64,000 nucleotides of DNA from Riptortus pedestris (lineage: Eukaryota > Arthropoda > Insecta > Hemiptera > Alydidae). This document shows positions 35,591 to 47,111 of this stretch, one piece after another. The stretch's first letter is position 1. Every line of letters starts with the position of its first letter. The position numbers and the translations under genes are program-made. The DNA is taken from contig CM032233.1 in assembly GCA_019009955.1 (NCBI GenBank), positions 64,763,001-64,827,000 of the forward strand, given 5' to 3'. The notes beneath the pieces are model-generated. The model was not told where the DNA came from and ran no database searches. It was given only the letters and a program-made list of their open reading frames with translations.

Positions 35591-35957
35591 AATTCCTGAT
35601 TATTGCTCGTTCCGCAACAGTCCATATGAATGCGATTATAGTTTTAACAGATGAAATGATGCTTAATGAATCAATTTCAGTTTTCTGAGTGAAGAACTTA
35701 GTTACTCGTACTACTACTATTACTATTCTTTCGTGATTTCAGATGATATCTTGTTTTTTTAGAATATCTCGTATGTGAGATAATATTCTGTCTGTATGTT
35801 GATATTTTTTTATATTTCATTTTTTGATAAATATAACATTGAAAATACTGTTTATTTTTCACATTTAGGGGTATCTATTACTTTTCATAAACCGAAACCC
35901 GCGGTAATCAAGTGTTAGAGCAAGTTGCTCGTATATAACGAACCTACTATCCATTGC
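35591..35957. other. No gene seen
   Basis: AT-rich spacer between two family H regions. No structure recognised. Confidence 0.4.
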
Positions 35958-36084
35958 CTTTTAGCAGATTTCCCTTAAGGGAAATCAGCTATTGAGGTTG
36001 TACTCATGACGGAATTTTCGAAATTTTTCTTCAAATGTCCATTGATCCTACCCAGGAGATGACGAAAATGATGTCCGTTCAAAA

Positions 36085-36132
<48 letters not shown>

Positions 36133-36692
36133 CTGTTACCGCTCTAGCGGTCGCAATTTTTGTTTGATCGTTACCAAACTCGATATTTAGTCGTTTTATG
36201 TAAAAAGAAAGATCAATTTCGTTAAGGGCTGAAATCGGACCAGTGGGAGGGGGGGTTTAGAGGGGAGGTTTTCGAAAATTCGAAATATCTCCGTTACTAT
36301 AGGTCGTACCGAAAAATTGTACAGAATCAATCTTATTGCAATATACATGTACTATAAATATTGTTATATACATTTATTCTCTATCTTGAATATTAACCGA
36401 GATACTTGCATTTGTATTCTGCGTGTGGTCACCAGTAGGCTATGTTCGGACTTTCCGCCGAGAGCTCTGGCGGCCGTTTCCAAACTATTCGTCCCTCGTG
36501 AATAGGTTTAGAGGTTAGGTTAACTGTTTTTTGGGGCTAGAAACTACTGGGTTATTACGCCCTAAATAATGTTTTAGGTTTAGAGGTTTCTTACTACTAC
36601 AGTTGTTAGTAGGCAGATTTCTCTATTGTAAAAGTTCACGCGGGGAATCTGCTTAGTGTACGCAGCGCCTGCGTGACGGACTTTTTTTTTTT
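35958..36692 (+). mobile_element. Family H element, complete (good type copy)
   Basis: Forward, both ends: TTTTAGCAGATTTCCCTTAA then GGGAAATCAGCT; GTCCATTGATCCTACCCAGG; TCCGTTCAAAACTG; (AT)n 36088-36128; CGCTCTAGCGGTCGCAATTT; CCAAACTCGATATTTAGTCG; GAAATCGGACCAGTGGGAGG; ATTAACCGAGATACTTGC; GGGAATCTGCTTAGTGTACG; hairpin ACGCAGCGCCTGCGT; GACGGAC; T-run. It also holds GGTTAGGTTAACTG (36505) and a GGGC/GCCC motif at 36533-36570. Confidence 0.85.
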
Positions 36693-37451
36693 TCCTCTCC
36701 TTGTAGAATATTGTGTCAATTGTATATTTTGTGAGGAGCCTTATAGCTGAAGCCAAATAAGTAACACAATGGTTAAAGTGATAAATATACCTTTACACGT
36801 ATAATACAATATGTACCGTTACAACATGAATTCTCATTTTGATGAATTTACATTCAGCAACATATTTCCATTAATTCCATCAAAGACTTGTATATTGTAT
36901 TTAATTTGTTTTCTGATGCTCATGTAAAAAAGGAAGGAACAAAAAGTTCACCATTCTAGAAATCAGCAAAATATCGACGGGCGCGCGCCCACACAGACAA
37001 CGATATTTTTTTGGTTGGCATTATAGGCCATAGAGATCTTTTGCCGCTCTTGAGACTCGAGGTATTTTTGACCGGAGTTTATGCTGCTACTGATCAACTA
37101 TACCCCGTTAACCAAGGAGAACATGGACTGAGTTGTCTTCAGTAGAGTGACAAGACTCGTTATACCCAGGAAGTCAGTTAGTGGTCAGTTTTACATTGAC
37201 AGCCTGTGGGCGGAATCTAAGTCATTCAGAGGGGTTGTCAGACGTATATACTCCCTTGGCTCCCGCTAATCAACAAGCGCCGTTATAATAGCGCGCTCTG
37301 GTACCAAAGCCGTGAGTTATTGTTCCCTCTGGGTGGGGATGGAACCAGTGCCTATTTTTACCTCTTTGCAACCACACATTAAAACGTGCGGCCCCAGCAC
37401 ATACACACAGATTATATACGTGTGAATTAACTAACAAACCACATTTTGTCA
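36693..37451. other. No gene seen; GC-richer 36960-37400
   Basis: GGGCGCGCGCCC at about 36979 is palindromic. A minus-strand 60-codon frame (37270-37452) has no recognisable motif. Possibly unique host intergenic DNA. Confidence 0.35.
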
Positions 37452-37605
37452 AATACTAGGGAGGCGTTTGAAGATATTTGAGTACTACTTCAATAGCCTA
37501 GGTCAGGGATGAGCAACGTGCGGCCCTTTAAACATATTTATGCGGCCCGCCAAGCATTTCTAAAATTGAACTTATTTTATCCACTTTTTCCCCTGAATAT
37601 AATAT

Positions 37606-37654
<49 letters not shown>

Positions 37655-37668
37655 TATATAAATATATA

Positions 37669-38120
37669 CTAGCCCCCCTGCTTCGCACGGGAATTCATTT
37701 GAGGTTTAATGATGAAGGTATTTTTTTTTTTTTGGCAAGCCTTTACTTTCCACAATATTTTAACATTTCCCGATGTATACCCGTCGTTGCTGTGGATTTG
37801 TTAGTAATAAAATTATTTGTCATGTAAGGCTTCACTGTCCACAATATTTTAATATTTCCCGTCTCCTGCGCATTTAGGTTTTTTTTATGTATAATCATAA
37901 TCATAGAAAGTATTCTGTCCGCCAAACTATGTTTGAATTAAACTTCCTTTCCCTTGATACGGTACAAAGACCAACAGTGACAGAAAGCCGAACAGAAAAT
38001 GTAATATAGCGAATTTTTATTTCAGGCTTCTCTTATAACCCCCCCCCCCCTCCCGTTTCAACCTAAAAAATTAATATAGCTTATAATCGTTTAAGAATTA
38101 ATGATAATTCACATGCCGAG

Positions 38121-38123
<3 letters not shown>
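37669..38123 (-). mobile_element. Helitron, short reverse copy in (AT)n
   Basis: CTAG at 37669-37672, degenerate hairpin CCCCTGCTTCGCACGGG, AATTCATTTGAGGTTTAATG, the segment TTTGGCAAGCCTTTACTTTC, CGTTGCTG and AACCCCC...TCCCGTTTC. The 5' part is lost at the (AT)n of 38122. Both borders are in microsatellite. Confidence 0.7.

Positions 38124-38200
<77 letters not shown>
38122..38200. repeat. (AT)n and (GT)n microsatellites
   Basis: AT units 38122-38157, TTATATACG, then about 19 GT units to 38200. Confidence 0.95.
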
Positions 38201-38204
<4 letters not shown>

Positions 38205-38255
38205 ATGTTTTTCTGTTTCCGGCCCGCAAAAAAATTTTAAAACTTAAATTGGCCC

Positions 38256-39382
38256 TTTTTTCTTCCTGTTTTCCACGCAGAGTATCCCTCTAACGTGGGA
38301 ATTTATTTAAACATTGTGTGCTCCATCCTTTGGATACTAAACACATTTCAGCAATACATTATAATATTCCTTATATAATAATTATAAACATTATAGAACA
38401 AGAAATTAATTAAATAAAAACAAAAAAAATAAAATAAAACATATGTACACATTACATATGTGTACAACAATAGGTGTATATCTACAAAATAGTGTCCAAA
38501 TCTTGAATAAATTTATTAAATCCCTTGTTGAATTTGAGTAAAAGTGTCGGTTTGTCCGTTGGTCCGTTTTGTAAAGTAATATACTTGATGAGTTTTGTTC
38601 TTGGTCCGTCAAGTAATGTACAGTCATATAAGAGGTGGTCATATATCTGTTCAGTCTCATTGTCACATTTACATGTACGAGTATTTGTGTTTGTTAGTTT
38701 AAATTTGTACAAGTAACTCTTCGTAGGTCCATGTCCTGATATAATTTGTATTTGTTTAGAATTGCTAAGTGTAATTTTTTGTCTCTGGTATACAGTTGGT
38801 ATGTACTTATGCAATTGTCGTCCTTTAGTAGTGTTTGTCCATCTTTCGTCCCATTTTTTATAAGATTCGTCTATCAAAATAGTTTTAATGGTCTGTTTAG
38901 TCAGTTTAGAGTATGTAATAGGTATCGTTTCGTCTCTTGAAGCTGTATTTGCAAGTTGGTCTGCTGTGTCATTTCCTACATTTCCGGAGTGTCTTTTTAT
39001 CCATGCTATTGCCACTATTACATTTTTCTGTCTACATAGTGTAATTAGTCTTCTGATCTGTTCAGTCTGTTCGTTATGGTTTTCGTTATTGTAAATGCGG
39101 TCTATGTTAATTTTGCTGTCCATGTAGATTATACTTGTCTCTCTGTCACTTGAAATGTCGTGTAGTGTTTTGAGTGCCTTAGTAATTACAAGGTTTTCTG
39201 CTTGATTGTTTGTACATAGTGGAAATAGTCTGTATTGTTCTCTCTGTATAATATTGCCGTCTTTTAAAATAATGTACGCACACCCAACGCCATCCTTGTT
39301 TTTACTTCCATCAGTATATAAATGATATGTCCACGTTATGTCTAAGTTGTCTAATTAATAATAACTTTATTGTCTAATTAAT
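38256..39382 (-). mobile_element. LINE with RNase H, 5'-truncated, 15-bp target duplication
   Basis: Exact duplication AACTTAAATTGGCCC at 38241-38255 and 39383-39397 flanks the insert. A T-run at the left edge is the poly(A) of a minus-strand LINE. 38262-38481 is 3' UTR. The upstream end stops just before the RNase H domain. The perfect duplication and long open frame make it the youngest LINE here. Confidence 0.85.
38482..39354 (-). CDS. LINE ORF2 C-terminus: RNase H domain plus Cys/His region (partial)
   Basis: Open for 290 codons on the minus strand. Counting from the first open codon at 39354, the RNase H residues are all present: D15 (YTDGSK), E53 (NQAE), D79 (YMDSK), H122 and D132 (KRHSGNVGNDTAD). 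RNase H degrades LINE RNA during second-strand synthesis. A downstream SGHGPTKSYLYKFKL block and a Cys/His box, C-x-C-x9-H-x4-C (CKCDNETEQ...DHLLYDC), follow, as in R1/I/LOA-type LINEs; the exact clade is not settled. The reverse transcriptase is missing by 5' truncation, so it is not functional alone. Homologous relics lie at 2310-3232 and 56880-57345. Confidence 0.85.
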   Translation of the reverse strand, partial: LDNLDITWTYHLYTDGSKNKDGVGCAYIILKDGNIIQREQYRLFPLCTNNQAENLVITKALKTLHDISSDRETSIIYMDSKINIDRIYNNENHNEQTEQIRRLITLCRQKNVIVAIAWIKRHSGNVGNDTADQLANTASRDETIPITYSKLTKQTIKTILIDESYKKWDERWTNTTKGRQLHKYIPTVYQRQKITLSNSKQIQIISGHGPTKSYLYKFKLTNTNTRTCKCDNETEQIYDHLLYDCTLLDGPRTKLIKYITLQNGPTDKPTLLLKFNKGFNKFIQDLDTIL

Positions 39383-39445
39383 AACTTAAATTGGCCCGTT
39401 GATTTAAAAGGTTGCTCACCCCTGGCCTATGTGATATCTGCTAAA

Positions 39446-40694
39446 AACGATGAAATTAATTTGTATTTTGAGAGGTGAAAAGAATATGAGTTTAACGAAT
39501 GTAAGGCCCACCCTCTAAAAGCAAAACCATCCTTTGATCGATGCAGCAACTATTATTTGGCCTGTAATTTCCCATGTGTGTTTTTCTTTTGACGTTTCTT
39601 TGTTTGAAGAGATGAAGGGGTTGGGCGAGTGTAAAAGGACGAAAACAAAGAGAGCTTTAATAAAGGGTAGATCTAATGATGGGAGAGTAGCTGGAAGTGT
39701 ATGGGTGTAAAATTATAGATAGGGAAGGTTAGGTTTTTGGGGAGGGATCGGGGGGCGATAACATCTGTGTTACCTGTTTTTATGGTTGAGTTCATCCACC
39801 CCCCCCCACCCCTTTATCACTCATTAGCCTGGTATTTTTCTCTTCTTACCGGAACCTCCCTTTCCCCTGTCTAATAAACGGCTTATATTAATTAAGCCGG
39901 CTTTGATTGTGAGTCATTAGCCTGAACAATCAGACCCAATTTCGATTTGCACTTCCTTTAAAATGTTTTTTTTTTTTTAATGTATGATATAGAGTAATAG
40001 AAAACAAACTTTCAATGTTTAGATGAAGCACCATGTTTTTATTATTTCGAATGATGTTTTGTTAATTCTAAATTCGTTCCGATTTCTGTTTCTTTTTTTT
40101 ATTTTGTTACATTAAATACGTACTATATATCGGTTCAGATAAAAAAACATTAAAACTTAATAAAAAATTATTTTCGGGAAACAGTTATGACAACGTTTTT
40201 ACTTTAGGAATTACAAAAATAAAATTCCTGATAAAATATTCTAAAAAATACGATTTCAATAATATTTCATTGACTCAAAAATAAAAATTTCATTGAAACA
40301 GTTTTAAAATAAAAATTAATAATTATTTTCGGCCCCAGGTAGAAACAGTCCACAAATAATGGAAGTATAGGTTTTTAAGTTCAGCGGCCGTTTTTTTTTC
40401 TTTAGAAAAAGGATCTATTGAGGTTGCTCAAATGAAAAAATTAAACACAAATTCCTGAAAATCTCTTCGCAGCATTATTAATGAAGTTTCATTTAAAACA
40501 TATTAATAATTTAAGTGATTTTTTATCGTCCTCATTATCCCAACATTTGATTTTATTGTTTTTTTTTTAAAAAGTACTTAAAAGGTTTTTTTTTAGTATA
40601 TAATTTTAACTGGAGGGAGCTATTGCGCCAGCTTCACCGAACACCTTTCAAAAAAATTACAGGATAATCTGCTTTTATTTAACGTTCTGCTATT
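39446..40694. other. No gene seen
   Basis: AT-rich with many T and A homopolymers. A C-run lies near 39800. TTTTAACTGGAGGGAGC near 40605 resembles a piggyBac-like edge, but no partner was found. Confidence 0.4.
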
Positions 40695-40814
40695 TTTAGC
40701 AGGTTTCCCTTAAGGGAAATCAGCTATTGAGGTCGTACTCATGACGCGATTTTCGAAAAATTTCTTCAAATATCCATCGATCCTACCCAGGAGATGACGA
40801 AAATGAGGTCCATT

Positions 40815-40863
<49 letters not shown>

Positions 40864-41521
40864 TGTTAACGCTCTAGAGGTCGCTATTCGAAACTCGATA
40901 TTTAACAGTTTTATGTAAAAAGACAGATCAAGTTCGTTAATGGCTGAAATCGGACTAGAGGGGGGGATTTTCGAAAATTCAAAATATCTCCGTTATTGTG
41001 CATCGGATCGAAAAATTGTATAGAACCAATCTTATTGCAAATTAGATTTAATATAAATATTGTTATATACATTTATTCTCTATCTTGAATATTAACCGAG
41101 AAATTTGCATTTTTATGAAGTCTGTGGTCGGGTATAGTTCGGATTAGATCGGCCATTTTCGTAACTTGTCGGTTCAGATGGAAGCTTCTTCTAACCTTAC
41201 CTGTCGTTCCTAACCTTACCTTACCTTCTTTACTTTGTGAGATTTATGCAAATGCGTTCTGTTCATCCCCCCCCCTTTTTTTAGTTCTTGGACTACTGAA
41301 ATTTGAGATATTAAAATATAAATTATTCTTACAATTCAGAAGCCGTTTCAGTTGGGAATTTATTTTAATTAACTGAAAGATTTCTTCTCTTGAAAGATTG
41401 TTCATTACCGTTTGTATTTACTCATGGTGGTGTTGTGTTACCAGTATGCAGATTTCTCTATTGCGAAACTTCACATGGAATTCTGCTTAGTTTACGCAGC
41501 CCCTGCGTGACGGACTTTTCT
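40695..41521 (+). mobile_element. Family H element, complete
   Basis: Forward: TTTTTAGCAGGTTTCCCTTA, CTCATGACGCGATTTTCG, (AT)n 40819-40860, CGCTCTAGAGGTCGC, GAAATCGGACTAGAGGGG, ATTAACCGAGAAATTTGC, the TCTAACCTTACCTGTCGTTC segment, then TCTGCTTAGTTTACGCAGCC and CCTGCGTGACGGAC. Small deletions occur in the second block. Confidence 0.85.
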
Positions 41522-41821
41522 TTACTGAGGCTAAATCTCAAGGATGTTCATTTGGGCGTGGTATCGGATCCTAGGCATTAATATGATTTTGAAATATATT
41601 CTCTATATTCTAGGCATCTCAGAAAAACCGCGAATTACGCAATCCTCCGTGACGGACTTATTTTTGAGTATTGAATCGTGGTTTTCTCATGCATTTAAAA
41701 GAACTGAAACTGCTGAATATTTATTGCTTATAATCCACGACTTCCTCATTGACCAAACATTTGAAAACTACTCTTAGGTTAACCTTTTTGATCCATTGTA
41801 ACTGTCCTGTTTTTTTTTTGT

Positions 41822-42671
41822 TTTTTTTAGCAGATTCCCCTGAGAAATCAGCTATTGCGGTCGTACTCATGACGCGATTTTCAAAAATTTTCTTCCATCA
41901 ATGTATATATATATATATATTTGTTGGTTAACGCTCTAGCGGTCGCAAATTTTGCACCACATGCATTTTGCATATTCATTAATGTTTCTGCTTGATCGTT
42001 ACCAAACTCGATATTTAAACGTTTTATTAAAAAATAAAGATCAAGTTCGTTAATGGCTGAAATCGGACCAGTGGGAGGGTTTTTTTTCGAAATAACTCCG
42101 TTACTATACGTCAGATCTATTGTGATACACATTTATTCTCTATCTTATTAACCGAGATATTTGCATTTTTCAGTTTTAAGCCTTCAGCAAACCCCTACTT
42201 CTACTCATGCTACATAAACAATACTCGGTTATGTAATAAACCACATCATTCGAAGCTTAAATATCAAATATTGTTTTTCAAGAGACATTTATTATGCGAG
42301 ATATATTCAAATATGTTCTGGTGCCCCCCCCTTCTTAAGATTTTGGAATATTTAAATTTGATTGATTGTGATAAAAATGATTTTGATTTATTATAAATGA
42401 CAGTACTAGATATAGTAAACTCTTTTCAACCAAATTAATACGTTATATTCAGATATATTACAGTAATTGTTTTTCTTTCCGGTATGGAGTTGGTAGAACT
42501 GTTTGTTTACAATTCAGTAGCTTTCCGTCGGGAGGTTTCTTGTAATAGTTTGTATATATATTCACTGAATATTCACGGTGGTGTTGTGTTACCCGTATTT
42601 AGATTTTTCTATTGTAAACCGTCGCGTGGGAAATCTGCTTAGCTACGCAGCCCCTGCGTGAAGAATTTTTT
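41822..42671 (+). mobile_element. Family H element, complete long version
   Basis: Forward: TTTTTTTAGCAGATTCCCCT, CTATTGCGGTCGTACTC, a short (TA)n (41904-41920), CGCTCTAGCGGTCGC, GAAATCGGACCAGTGGGAGG, the long-version module (CAGTACTAGATATAGTAAAC and TTTCCGGTATGGAGTTGG), and GGGAAATCTGCTTAGC with a degraded hairpin end. Insertion follows a T/G run, consistent with T-rich target sites. Confidence 0.8.
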
Positions 42672-43474
42672 TTATTTATGAACGTATATACTGAGTTAAT
42701 GTCTCTGAAGAGCGGCAGCCTTCTAACGAATCCAACAGGTTGTCTTTCTTCCCTATGCACATCGACGTCCATCATTAATGGATTAAATCGATTACTGACA
42801 TTCCAGCGGTGGAATTATTATTGTTTTTAGAAACATACCCTTCTCAGTTTTCTGCTTTATGGCTTAGATGATTCACAGCCAATTTCTTTCAATCCGCCCC
42901 TCGGGCGATTTAATCCCTTACTCAATTATTACATTACATGAGCCTTCTTCGATTGTTATTAGTCCGGAATAGCAAACATTTATTAATATTTTAAGAATTT
43001 AATTTCTACTTGTCCTACGGTCAAGTATTATATTAACTAAAATACTAAATTATTTGAGGATATATGGGCAATATGTACATGAGCAAATTTCTAGAAATAC
43101 ATGGTCATTTGAGTTTTACTGTTGCTTAGTACCCATTTTAATTGTAATGATATTGTAGGGAACATCTTACTACAATTATTGAGAGCTTCACGGGCCATTT
43201 TAATAATTGAGACATGTCTGCCTTTAATGTGCTCCTTCATAATTTATACCTAAGTTTAAAAAAAGTTTCAAAAGCACATTCAGTCAAATGTGGATACAAT
43301 TTTTATTTTATTGTGAAGATAAACCGAAAATTGGAATTTCATTAGCCAAAAATTGTTTTTCATTATAAAGTAAATTTATAGGGGACGAAAAAAGGTTGAT
43401 TGAATTCTAAAATAATGTTGTTATTAATTCCTAATTAAAGTTCATAATAGGCGAAAAGATAAAAATATGAATAC
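42672..43474. other. No gene seen
   Basis: AT-rich intergenic DNA. No repeat end or coding frame recognised. Confidence 0.45.
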
Positions 43475-43620
43475 TTACACGTTATTCATAGTTTCATGGC
43501 AAGGGTCACCAATAAAAAACATTTTTGTTGGCGCACTCTTTATAAATACTGTCCTACATGTTTTATGGCTTAAATGCCACCTCTTCATGGGTCATCCATT
43601 TCTGAAGTGCACGTTCCCTC
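43475..43620. repeat. Dispersed repeat shared with 7862-7990
   Basis: Shares TCATAGTTTCATGGCAAGGG and TCACCAATAAAAAACATTTT and the minus-strand box at 43551-43593. That box is degraded here (CATGAAGA and AAAACATG instead of CTGAAGA and GAAACATG), so any ribozyme would be dead. Confidence 0.55.
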
Positions 43621-43672
43621 TTACGTTCGTTGCGACTATCCCTTCCTCATTGACACACTGGGGAGGTCGTTG

Positions 43673-44083
43673 TTACTGAGATTCCTGAAGTTGGTTATGG
43701 ACCCCCCCCCCCCGGAATAATCTACAGTTGGGTGGAAAGACACCACCCAAACAAAGGAAAGAAAGATAAGGTAGAACTGAATGTGAACTTCGTGATTTAA
43801 TGGCGCTAGTTCGATAAAATATCGAGTGTCCGGAATGAGAAGCGCTCTGAGGGTCCATAATGTTCACCAAATAATCAGAAAAACTTAGCCACTTGGTGGT
43901 TCCAACCGGAATGACAATCATAGACCCACTCCCATCAGCCCGATCGAGCGTACATTCTCGTACTAGGACATATTGATTCAGAAATAGATTTTTTGACGTT
44001 CCAATACTTAACATGATTTTGAGTGTTCTTCGGGAAATCCCAGTCCCAATTGCTAACCTCGTTCTGGGCGGTAAAGTAACCAT
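43673..44083 (-). other. Unassigned 136-codon open frame
   Basis: A minus-strand frame of higher GC than its surroundings, with a moderately protein-like middle (VLVRECTLDRADGSGSMIV, GTTKWLSFSDYLVNIM). I do not recognise a family. There is no splice context, and a C-run (43701-43712) lies inside its 3' end. It may be an old transposon or captured exon, or chance. Confidence 0.25.
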
Positions 44084-46462
44084 AAATATACATTAATGTT
44101 TCTCAAGTCCACCCAGTTAACTTTGTCTGTTCATTGTACCAATGGAGTCCCTTCCCAATAAAAGGGGGAAAGCCTTTATTAAAAGCTGTTGTTTTAGAAA
44201 CTTTTAAAAACTTCTTAACTTGGAACAGTTCGGAGCTCATCTGGAGACATTCCCCAAGGACTGGCCATTCTTAGCAAAAAGAAAATTTCCTTAGTAGAAG
44301 TGTATTTTAAATTGCCTTTCTTGATTTCATGTTTTAATTACAGCCGTCTTTTCTGTTACGAACTCTCATAATAGTAATTATTTATGCCACGAAATCGTCG
44401 GTGGATTTGAACTTTTGTTGTGTGTGGTCTTTTATCCGTTGTATATTGTTGAATGTAGTAAGCTCGAATTGGGTACTTGAAACGTATGAACTTTGCTAAC
44501 TCATGAAGCATTGGCCTCCTACGAAATTACGCCATACTCGATGCAGATAACGAACTCTATTATGTGGAAGAGCCTATCATTCTTTCGATTCCCCACAATT
44601 TTCTTAAAGGCTTAAGAGTACGAATCTGTCTACAGAAAAAATGTATTTAATACGAGAACAAACCACTTTATTTTATCGTCTCTGAGCATGTCAAGTATTC
44701 ATTTCTCCCCTAATTATTTTATTTTGTTTTATTTAAAAAAAATAAATAAAACCTCACTTAATTTTTTTTAGTGGGTTCTCAGCCTACCACAAATAAATAA
44801 ACTTCCGAAGGAAGTTCATGCACGTCAATATAAAAGCGAGGGGTGGGGATGGAAAAAAAAATGAGGTAACTCATTGTGCAGTCAGGTTTGCTCTGACTGG
44901 GTATTTTTGGGGTTTCGTCTCCAACAAAACTATTCAAAATATACCAACGCAGATACTGTGTATATAATGCCCGAATCCCATGCAATGAAATGCAGTCGAT
45001 GTCATTTCGCGATTACTGACTATTGACAACGTTTTCTATTAAACTTTGAGTTAGAGAAAAAATTTAGAACAACAATTATGGCTTATTACATTATTAACTA
45101 GGTGGGTTAGGAAATAAACGCGTGCGCATGAACCCACACACGAAATGGAATTTGGTAGAAGTGAGTTTTTCGTTCCCTCAACCTCCCATAGCTCCACTAG
45201 AATTACTTTGGTTGTACATTGCAGAAATCAGGTAATAGAGAAATGATTTCAGTTTGAAAAATGTCTGAATGTTACTCTTAAACGTCTGGGGAATTCGCGC
45301 GTAATTCAAAACAAACGAGGAAACGGATAGCACTTCAGGCTGATTTGTATGCATAGAAATGAATTTTACGAATTACAAATCTCGAATCATTTGTAGACAC
45401 TAATGAGGGCTTGGGGGGGGGGGATAACAGGAAAAGCATGAGAGTTGGGAAAGCAAGGCAGTAGAAAAAGCAGGATAATGACAGTTGGGAAAGCAGAGGG
45501 TGGCCGGAAATACGTTTTTCCTACTAGAACCCACGGAGCTTTGTTATTAAACCTCACCATCTGGCTCGAAACTGCATAAGCCCTTTCACTACGTACTTTT
45601 TTTTTTCTTTCTTTTTTGAGCTAGCCATATTTTTATCGTCTATGATTATAATAAAATAAGTAGTGCAGATTAGCTAGTCAGAATTTCCTTTTACTACCTT
45701 TTTGCTGACATTTATCTTAAACATGCAGATGTTATTCATATAATGGCCATGATTACTACTATTATCTGAATATTAGCCATGTCCATAAATTAAAAGCGAA
45801 GTATTATTTTTTTTAAAGAGGACACACTCCTGCATTCGCAATTATATTTGTAGTCTAATGTATGTTGAGAAATATCCTGTGTATTCTGAAATGACTGGAG
45901 GAAAAATAGTTCCGTGAAGCAGTGGATGCAAAAACTCGGATTTGACATTTATTCTCCTACTACTTGACTAAATCGCTTTTTTTCCATTTGTTCTGCTTAA
46001 GCTTACTCTTACTAACAATTATTGTTCTAGTTGAAACCAAATTGTAAAAGAGGACTCTTTTTTTTTTTTTAATTTTTTAAACTGAAGTTAATAGTTATTC
46101 ATGTCCTCCAGCTTATTTCTATTGATATTTCAAGTCTACTTAGGCTTATTTTTCCGGATTGTAGAGCTTGCCATTCTAGAACATTTCAAATCTGCTGATT
46201 AACCTCTGGCAACGAAAAAATGGCTGTTATAAATAAACCTAAAATAAACAATATTTTACACTTTTTAAAGAGTATTGTTATTCTATTGTAATACCTGTGT
46301 GTAGAATCCGCCATGAGTGGCTGATTGTCGAGAACACGCGGCAAGCGCGTTCAGCACGATGGTACCAAGCCTGTCGTTAGTTGTACTGGGTAGTTCCTTG
46401 AACTTTCCCGTATTTATGTATAATAAATAAAAGAAACTTCTTCCTCCTCAGAATCACTATTG
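44084..46462. other. No gene seen
   Basis: Mixed AT-rich DNA. Notable only for a G-run at 45412-45423 and TACTAGAACCCACGG-type unique sequence. No element ends recognised. Confidence 0.45.
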
Positions 46463-47101
46463 TCAACAAATACTATCAGTTTTATTTAAAATTAGGTATG
46501 ATAAAACGTTTTCTTCAATTTTTGATTCTGTTTTGGAGCTAACCTTTCTTAAAGTTGACAAATATGGATCTGGAGAAAGGAAGAACATTTTCATTAAATC
46601 CATATTTGTATCAATACGAGAATTTTTCCTTGCATTTTGTTCCCTGAGATACCGTATGTCTTTGTGTCCCCCCCCCCTGCTTCTTCTGATTATTGTCCAA
46701 TTGGTGAAATGAAAAAAAGAAGTAATATCAGTTCCATGCAAATGCAATTTATTTAAATATACTGGCATATAATAAATAACATGAATAATGCCTCAGATAT
46801 AAATCTTTAGTTTCACCGATTAATTTGGTGAATTGCGACATATATATGATTTACCACTAGAAACTACTTTAAAAATGGTGCCCAAATTAATTACTAATAT
46901 TATCTCCAGTCCAATAATTTCCAAAAATCTGCGGGCCGTATTACCGTCGTTCATGGAACCAAAGGAAGGTTTTGGCATATTGACTAAATGAGCCCATTTT
47001 CTCCTTGAACCTCCAGTTTGTATTTTATTTTTATTTTTCTGGAAACATTTTTTCGCATCATACTTATCAGTGTTAATGGTTGACAAAAACATCACCAGCA
47101 A
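46463..47101 (-). pseudogene. Decayed transposon-associated ORF (paralogue of 10740-11300)
   Basis: Two minus-strand open pieces. The upstream one (46820-47101) has MPKPSFGSMNDGNTARRFLE. The downstream one (46463-46768) has HLHGTDITSFFHF, then HKDIRYLREQNARKNSR, TNMDLMKMFFLSPDPYL. A G/C-run (46668-46677) disrupts the LSEEA-type motif expected between HGTDI and the KDIRYLRE motif. Together with the plus-strand copy at 10.7-11.3 kb it defines a decayed family. I associate the motif string with multi-copy arthropod transposon proteins from memory and cannot confirm it. Confidence 0.55.
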
Positions 47102-47111
47102 GTTTTTCTAT

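Larger units (their letters stand above)
37504..39424. mobile_element. hAT-type MITE carrying two later insertions
   Basis: Inverted ends CAGGGATGAGCAAC and GTTGCTCACCCCTG (one mismatch) are flanked by an 8-bp duplication, GCCTAGGT (37496-37503) and GCCTATGT (39425-39432), which is the hAT signature. Inner GCGGCCC and GGCCCGC motifs repeat on both sides. Subtracting the Helitron (37669-38123) and the LINE with its duplication leaves about 325 bp, so this was a non-autonomous MITE. Confidence 0.8.
37452..39445 (-). mobile_element. Family H remnant, host of the hAT insertion
   Basis: CTAGGGAGGCGTTTGAAGAT and TGAGTACTACTTCAATAGCC (37455-37499), followed after the hAT element by ATATCTGCTAAAAACG (39433-39448), reproduce the reverse family H right end (TGAGTACGACCTCAATAGCT ... 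ATCTGCTAAAA). Only about 70 bp survives. Confidence 0.6.

Noticed and set aside
40600..40625. piggyBac-like end TTAACTGGAGGG
   Set aside because: No inverted partner with TTAA was found within several kilobases.
43960..44000. 28S rRNA fragment, suggested by CTAGTACGAGA
   Set aside because: Only about 11 bases match the sarcin-ricin loop region; the flanks do not.
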